Below, one piece after another: positions 1 to 64,000 of a DNA stretch of 64,000 bases; the first letter of the stretch is position 1; every line of letters starts with the position of its first letter. Below the pieces are notes generated by a model. The model was not told where the DNA came from. It saw only the letters and a list, made by a program, of their open reading frames with translations, and did no database searches. The DNA is taken from NCBI RefSeq assembly GCF_000002075.1, contig NW_004797323.1, positions 1,214,859-1,278,858 of the forward strand, read 5' to 3'. A program made the position numbers and the translations under genes. The DNA comes from Aplysia californica (lineage: Eukaryota; Mollusca; Gastropoda; Aplysiida; Aplysiidae).

Positions 1-2067
1 TTAGCTGTGAAAACGAAATGAGGAATATAAGTATAATATAAAAGTTTCTACATCACCCGTCTGTCGAGGGGAAAGGTAGTCCGTTCCAGAAGAAACAAGT
101 ACCACAAAAACGCGTGTGATCGGGGCGAGAGCTGCGCGCCAAGTGATGGGTTACGCCGTGCTGCCTTCTCTCATGTTTCCAACGGAGGGCCTGACGGCAG
201 TTGAGTTAAAATTACAGTGGAGTCTACTTGAATATGAAATCTGTGGGACTAGGGGATTTTCTGTTGAGAGAGAGATTGCTCAAGTAGGGATTATTGTCAA
301 CAGCATAGAATTAGGAATGCCATGCTAGTAGCAAATTTTTGCTTTTGGAAAGTGTTTTCTTATCTATGTCTTTCAGTTTGTGATCTGAGTTTCTTTGACA
401 TTGTCAGCTTTCTTAATCTGCCAAACTAGTCACGCAGAGCAGATGAAAGAGCAGAGAGTACTGTATGCTGTACTGTACTCTGGGCTAGGATAGACAAGTG
501 AGAAAGCTCAATGCCAGTGACGCTATGAAACAATCTCATCGCATGCTCATGGGTAGGGCCTATTTGAACTAGTTTTGCAGAGAAAAATGGCCATGACCAA
601 GAAAGGTCTCACGACATTCATTGTTCTTGCATGTACACAGTGTATATGCTTATTGATGTACTTGATAAACGTAGGCAAGCAGTATACTGGTGAAGCCTCT
701 CTCTAGCCTGCAATTGACACATGTATGTTTTTGTGTCTCTTTCTTCTGTTCTGCTATCATGAAGGGTGTAAGACGTGATAATTTGTCTTTCTTAGGGGTT
801 GCCAGTGAAGATTGAGACAACATTCCCCTTAAAATTCTTTTTGGTTCAGAAATTGGAGCATTTTAGTTAATCCATATTTTTCTAACAAACAAATAGAAGA
901 CAAAAACCTGAGATTCTGTTTTGCTTCGGTTTACTGCTTTTTTTAAAGGATTAACCACATTCATTTTAAGTGGATTTCACTTCCTCTGCATTAACTCCAC
1001 ATATAGTAAAAACATCAGATATACCAACACACTAGACACAGAGGATCTTATTTGTAGCCAGTACTCAGTACTGAAGGATTAGTAACCCAGCAGTAATGGG
1101 TACCTGACTTCGAGTTGGGGAAGTAAAAGTGGCGTGCAAAGGAACTGGCCACCCTACCACAATATGCCGAAGGCCCAGGAAGTTGTCTTACTAAAAGGCA
1201 ATCCCCAATGTCCGAATCGGATTTGGGAACAACTTTACTGAAGGAATAAAATGTGCTCATCAGAGCTGAACGCCAGCAGCGTTGTCTGAAAAGGTCATAG
1301 ATGTGGGAATAAAGGCAGCAAGATGAAAGTATAAAGTAAGGAATTAATTGCACTGCCTTAAAATTTAGGAGGGGGCAGGGGGGGGGGGTAGGGGAATGTT
1401 GTCTGTGATTGAGGATCGTCATTATCATCAGTCTGTGTCTCACCCCTGTATGGGAGTATGGGCCACTTACAAGAGCTCTCCATGTACTTTGTCATGGGCT
1501 ATGGTCTCCACCTTTGTGCAGCTGTTTCCCATCTCCTTTAGGTCAGAATTTAAGTTCCTCCTTTCTTTCTCGTTCGTTGAGGATTCCATCATTTACGCTT
1601 GGTTGGGCAATGTTTGTTTTTGGTTTTCTCAAGGTGTGTTCAATTCACTCCCATTTCCTTTCTGATTTTAATTTCTATTTTCTATTGATTTGTTTGCTCT
1701 CCCGTTATCCATTTCTCATGGGTCTTATGCATCATACATAATTGTCTTTTGTTTCCCTCTAAAGCAGTTGCGTGGTCAGGGTCTTTATGATTTTGTTTCT
1801 CCCCTTTTAACTGACAAAATACCTTTTATTCATTCCTTATCAAATTTTTCTTTTTTGTACTACTGTATCTCACTTTTGTTTTCTTTTAAGGGGTGGAAGC
1901 TTCCTTATTTTTTTTTCATCTAGCTGAGAACCTACTGTCTGCTTGATTGATCAGTTGATGTTAGAAAATATTTTGTAATGTTATTCACATCGAATGTTTG
2001 TGGGGAAAATGATATTTGCTTTACAGAATTTTGTTCGCCCCCCCCCCCCCCCCCCCCCTTTCCCCAG
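1..2067 (+). other. Upstream intron or flanking sequence, no exon found
   Basis: The visible TPR exon starts in mid-codon, so this stretch should be the end of an intron. The open frames here are short, lack splice-compatible borders and have no recognisable motif. A G-run (1377-1388) and a C-run of about 20 just before the exon 1 acceptor are the only notable features. No promoter, CpG-rich start or upstream TPR exon could be supported. Confidence 0.5.
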
Positions 2068-61839
<59,772 letters not shown>

Positions 61840-61959
61840 GTAATAATGGAGGTGGGGGTGGTGTTCGGAGGCCCAAATCTGCAGGGGGCACATGATTTTA
61901 TTCCATATTATATTTTAGGTCAATCATCAACATTGAGAATGCAGGTTTAGACTTTTTGT

Positions 61960-62640
61960 GTAGGTAGTTGGGAGGTGCTCTGGTGTGGTTTGCTCCTTTT
62001 TTCTATTAAACACCTATCATCCTTATCTCCCCTCCTTCTTTTCTGTGTTTGTTACTCTCTTGTAGTGGTTGGTTGGCGGGTGCTCTGGTGTGGTTTGCTT
62101 CTTCTCTCCTATCGAACGTTTATCGTCCTTATCTCCCCTGCTTCTTTTTTATGTTTGTTACTCTCTTGTAGCACCTCTAATCTGGCGCTCATATGACCTT
62201 ATGCAGTTGCGAGCGCCGTTAAACCTCTACTAAAAAAGAAAAAAAAGTTCTCCCCTTCTTCTTTTTTATGTTTGTTACTCTCTTGTAACTACTCTAATCT
62301 TCTGGCGCTCATATGACCTTATGCAGTTACGAGCGCCGTAAAACCTCTATTAGTGGGTGGTTGGCGGGTGCTCTGGTGTGGCTTGCTTTTTCTTTCCTAT
62401 CAAACATCTATCGTCCTTATCTCCCCTCCTTCTTTTTTATGTTTATTACTCTCTTCTAACACCTCTAATCTTCTGATGCTCATATGACCGTATGCAGTTG
62501 CGAGGGCCGTAAAACCTCTACTAAAACAGAACAAACCTCTACTAAAAAAACAAACTCTCTTTTACCACCTAATCTTCGGCACTTATATGACCTTGTTGTG
62601 TTGCAAGTGCCATAAAATACTTACTAAAACTAAAAAAAGA
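61960..62640 (+). repeat. Head-to-tail array of family C SINEs
   Basis: Five partial or full units: 61966-62066 (no tail), 62067-62235, 62250-62352, 62353-62530 and 62565-62630 (tail only). Shared blocks are GGTGCTCTGGTGTGGTTTGC, TTGTTACTCTCTTGTA, and GGCGCTCATATGACC...GAGCGCC with CTCTACTAAAA. The last unit has the alternative stem GGCACTT/AAGTGCC. Confidence 0.8.
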
Positions 62641-62951
62641 CTCTTTGTTCCCGACACCCCACTTAATTTTCTTAAATTTTCCTCGTTATGGAGACATTCT
62701 TTGCTAGAATTTGTTCATCACAATTGTGTGTTTTCTTGAGTTCTATTGTGTATGCATACTTTCAGACACACTCATTCACGTGCGCACACTCAATGCACAC
62801 TTGCTTGGAGACCAGATTATTTATTCAGTGACTAACTGTCCATTAAGAACTTTGTAAAATGTAGAACTTCTTTTTTCATTGGACTGTTGTCAAGACATAT
62901 GAACATGAACTCACTTAAACTTGACAAGCAATTGCTTGAAGAATGCATCTA

Positions 62952-63883
62952 CGAGGGGGAGTCAAAAGTGATGCAAGTTCGTTTATAACTTAAAGAAAAA
63001 AGAATGCACTGGCAACTATCATACCTTAGATTGAAGGGGAACATCTGAGGATCAGATTCTCCATTTCATTCTCTAACGACTGTCCACCTTTTACCAAGTC
63101 CACATATGCCAGCTTCGTAATACTGATCAGGTTGGTCTTAGGGGTACAGCTGTCTTGATTTCTCCATCGTTTCCATAATGTTCACCTGTCAATAGTTCTT
63201 TCCAAGGACCAAAATAATGGAAGTCTGAAGGTGCCAAATCAGGAGAATAAACAGTGTGGAAAACTGAGTGATTGTCTCCCTTGTTCTGGTACCCGAATGC
63301 AGGCGGGCATTGTCATGGTGAAAAAACACTTTTTCCATGTTCAAATATGGTCTCACTCGTCGAATTCTCGCTTTCAGTTGTTTCAGTGTTTCAATGTAGG
63401 GTTTAGAATTGACAGTTTGTCCTCGTGGTAAAAAAAACATCTGTGAGAAGCACGCTGTGAATGCCCCAAAATACAATTGCCATGATTTTTCCGGCTGACT
63501 CCTCCGGACGATGCTTGTTTTACAAACATAATTGACTATTCTACCTCTGCTTCCGGTTCATTGCTGAAACATCTAACCCACCTATATACAGTGCCAAAAT
63601 CTAGAGCTTGATCCTTGTAAACATTTTGAAGTCTCTTTTGGATGCTACTGGTGGATTCTCCTTCTAAAACAAGAAATTCAATCACAGCTCTTAACCTCTG
63701 ACAGACCTAAGAGGGTAGCCATTTTGATGGGACGGCATTCGGGCCAAAATTAAAGAAACTTAAATTCTAACAGTTTGAGTTCATGAGTACATGAGCAAGT
63801 ATTTGTGAGCTGAATTTAATTAAATTTGATGCAAAATTGTGCAAAATAACTAGCAACTTGCTTTACTTTTTGACTCCCCCTCG
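62952..63883 (-). mobile_element. mariner element, internally deleted, minus strand
   Basis: Inverted ends CGAGGGGGAGTCAAAAGT and ACTTTTTGACTCCCCCTCG, flanked by TA (62950-62951, 63884-63885). 932 bp, against about 1.3 kb for a complete mariner. The minus strand has an HTH piece (VIEFLVLEGESTSSIQKRLQ) and a catalytic-domain piece (KVFFHHDNARLHSGTRTRET). The middle of the gene is missing. Confidence 0.85.
63189..63476 (-). pseudogene. mariner transposase, catalytic-domain fragment
   Basis: Reads LPRGQTVNSKPYIETLKQLK, ARIRRVRPYLNMEKVFFHHD and NARLHSGTRTRETITQF. HHDNAR-x-H carries the second catalytic Asp. The first Asp motif is normally V-F-W-D-I-H, but the sequence just upstream gives VFWGIH, so that residue is Gly. 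Truncated before the third acid. Not active. Confidence 0.85.
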
Positions 63884-64000
63884 TATATTAAGTTACGCAT
63901 GTCGTTATGCTTGTCATTGCGAAGAAAATCATTTACCTACGAAGTATGCCGGGTCAATTCAGTTTTGTCTTTTCTTTTCTTTATCGAGCAGGTTACTGGA

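Noticed and set aside
116-328. 70-codon frame as an upstream TPR exon
   Set aside because: No TPR pattern, and no donor of the needed phase that joins exon 1.
63992-64000. Possible next coding exon after CGAGCAG at 63991
   Set aside because: It would encode Arg-Leu-Leu, but helicases of this family continue S-A-A-D-x-Y-I after CTQSN. The fit is poor and only nine bases are visible.

Overview
The window is animal nuclear DNA, most likely from a gastropod mollusc. The signs are one very long intron-rich gene, AT-rich introns packed with SINEs and miniature DNA transposons, tRNA-headed SINEs of a kind known from molluscs, and CTAGATCT-rich repeats. There is no bacterial-style gene organisation. 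The species cannot be fixed from sequence alone.

One protein-coding gene runs left to right across the whole window and is open at both ends. I could build 21 consecutive exons (2068 to 61839). All have GT/AG borders and compatible phases, giving one uninterrupted frame of about 1,510 codons. The first recognisable exon carries a TPR helix pair. Next come a charged, low-complexity linker with a basic NLS-like stretch, four CCCH zinc fingers, a C2H2 finger and a fifth CCCH-like finger. This is the order seen in ZC3H7A/B. The frame then continues into a HELZ/HELZ2-type region: beta-rich domains, then a superfamily 1 RNA helicase whose Walker A (GPFGTGKT) lies in the last exon seen. The rest of the helicase lies beyond the right edge, and the first TPR exons lie beyond the left edge. 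The product is probably an RNA-binding helicase of the HELZ2/ZC3H7 group.

Layout: 1-2067 is upstream intron. 2068-2189 is the TPR exon. 2190-25008 is a 22.8 kb intron that is almost entirely mobile-element debris. 25009-28497 holds four small linker exons. 33930-35428 holds zinc finger 1. 40498-49450 holds zinc fingers 2 to 4. 50700-51571 holds the C2H2 and fifth CCCH fingers. 52384-60842 holds the HELZ-type beta region. 61648-61839 is the start of the helicase core.

The introns form a dense, layered transposon record. At least three SINE families end in the same 3' hairpin, and the stem shows compensatory base changes between families. Several nested insertions can be read exactly because an empty-site paralogue lies in the same window. 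Examples are a foldback element inside a TIR element inside a SINE, a MULE-like element with a 9-bp target duplication, TTAA-flanked piggyBac-like MITEs, mariner, Tc1 and pogo-like elements, and a 3.3 kb transposon with perfect 31-bp TIRs and a decayed transposase. No second host gene, canonical tRNA or rRNA gene, or CRISPR array was found.
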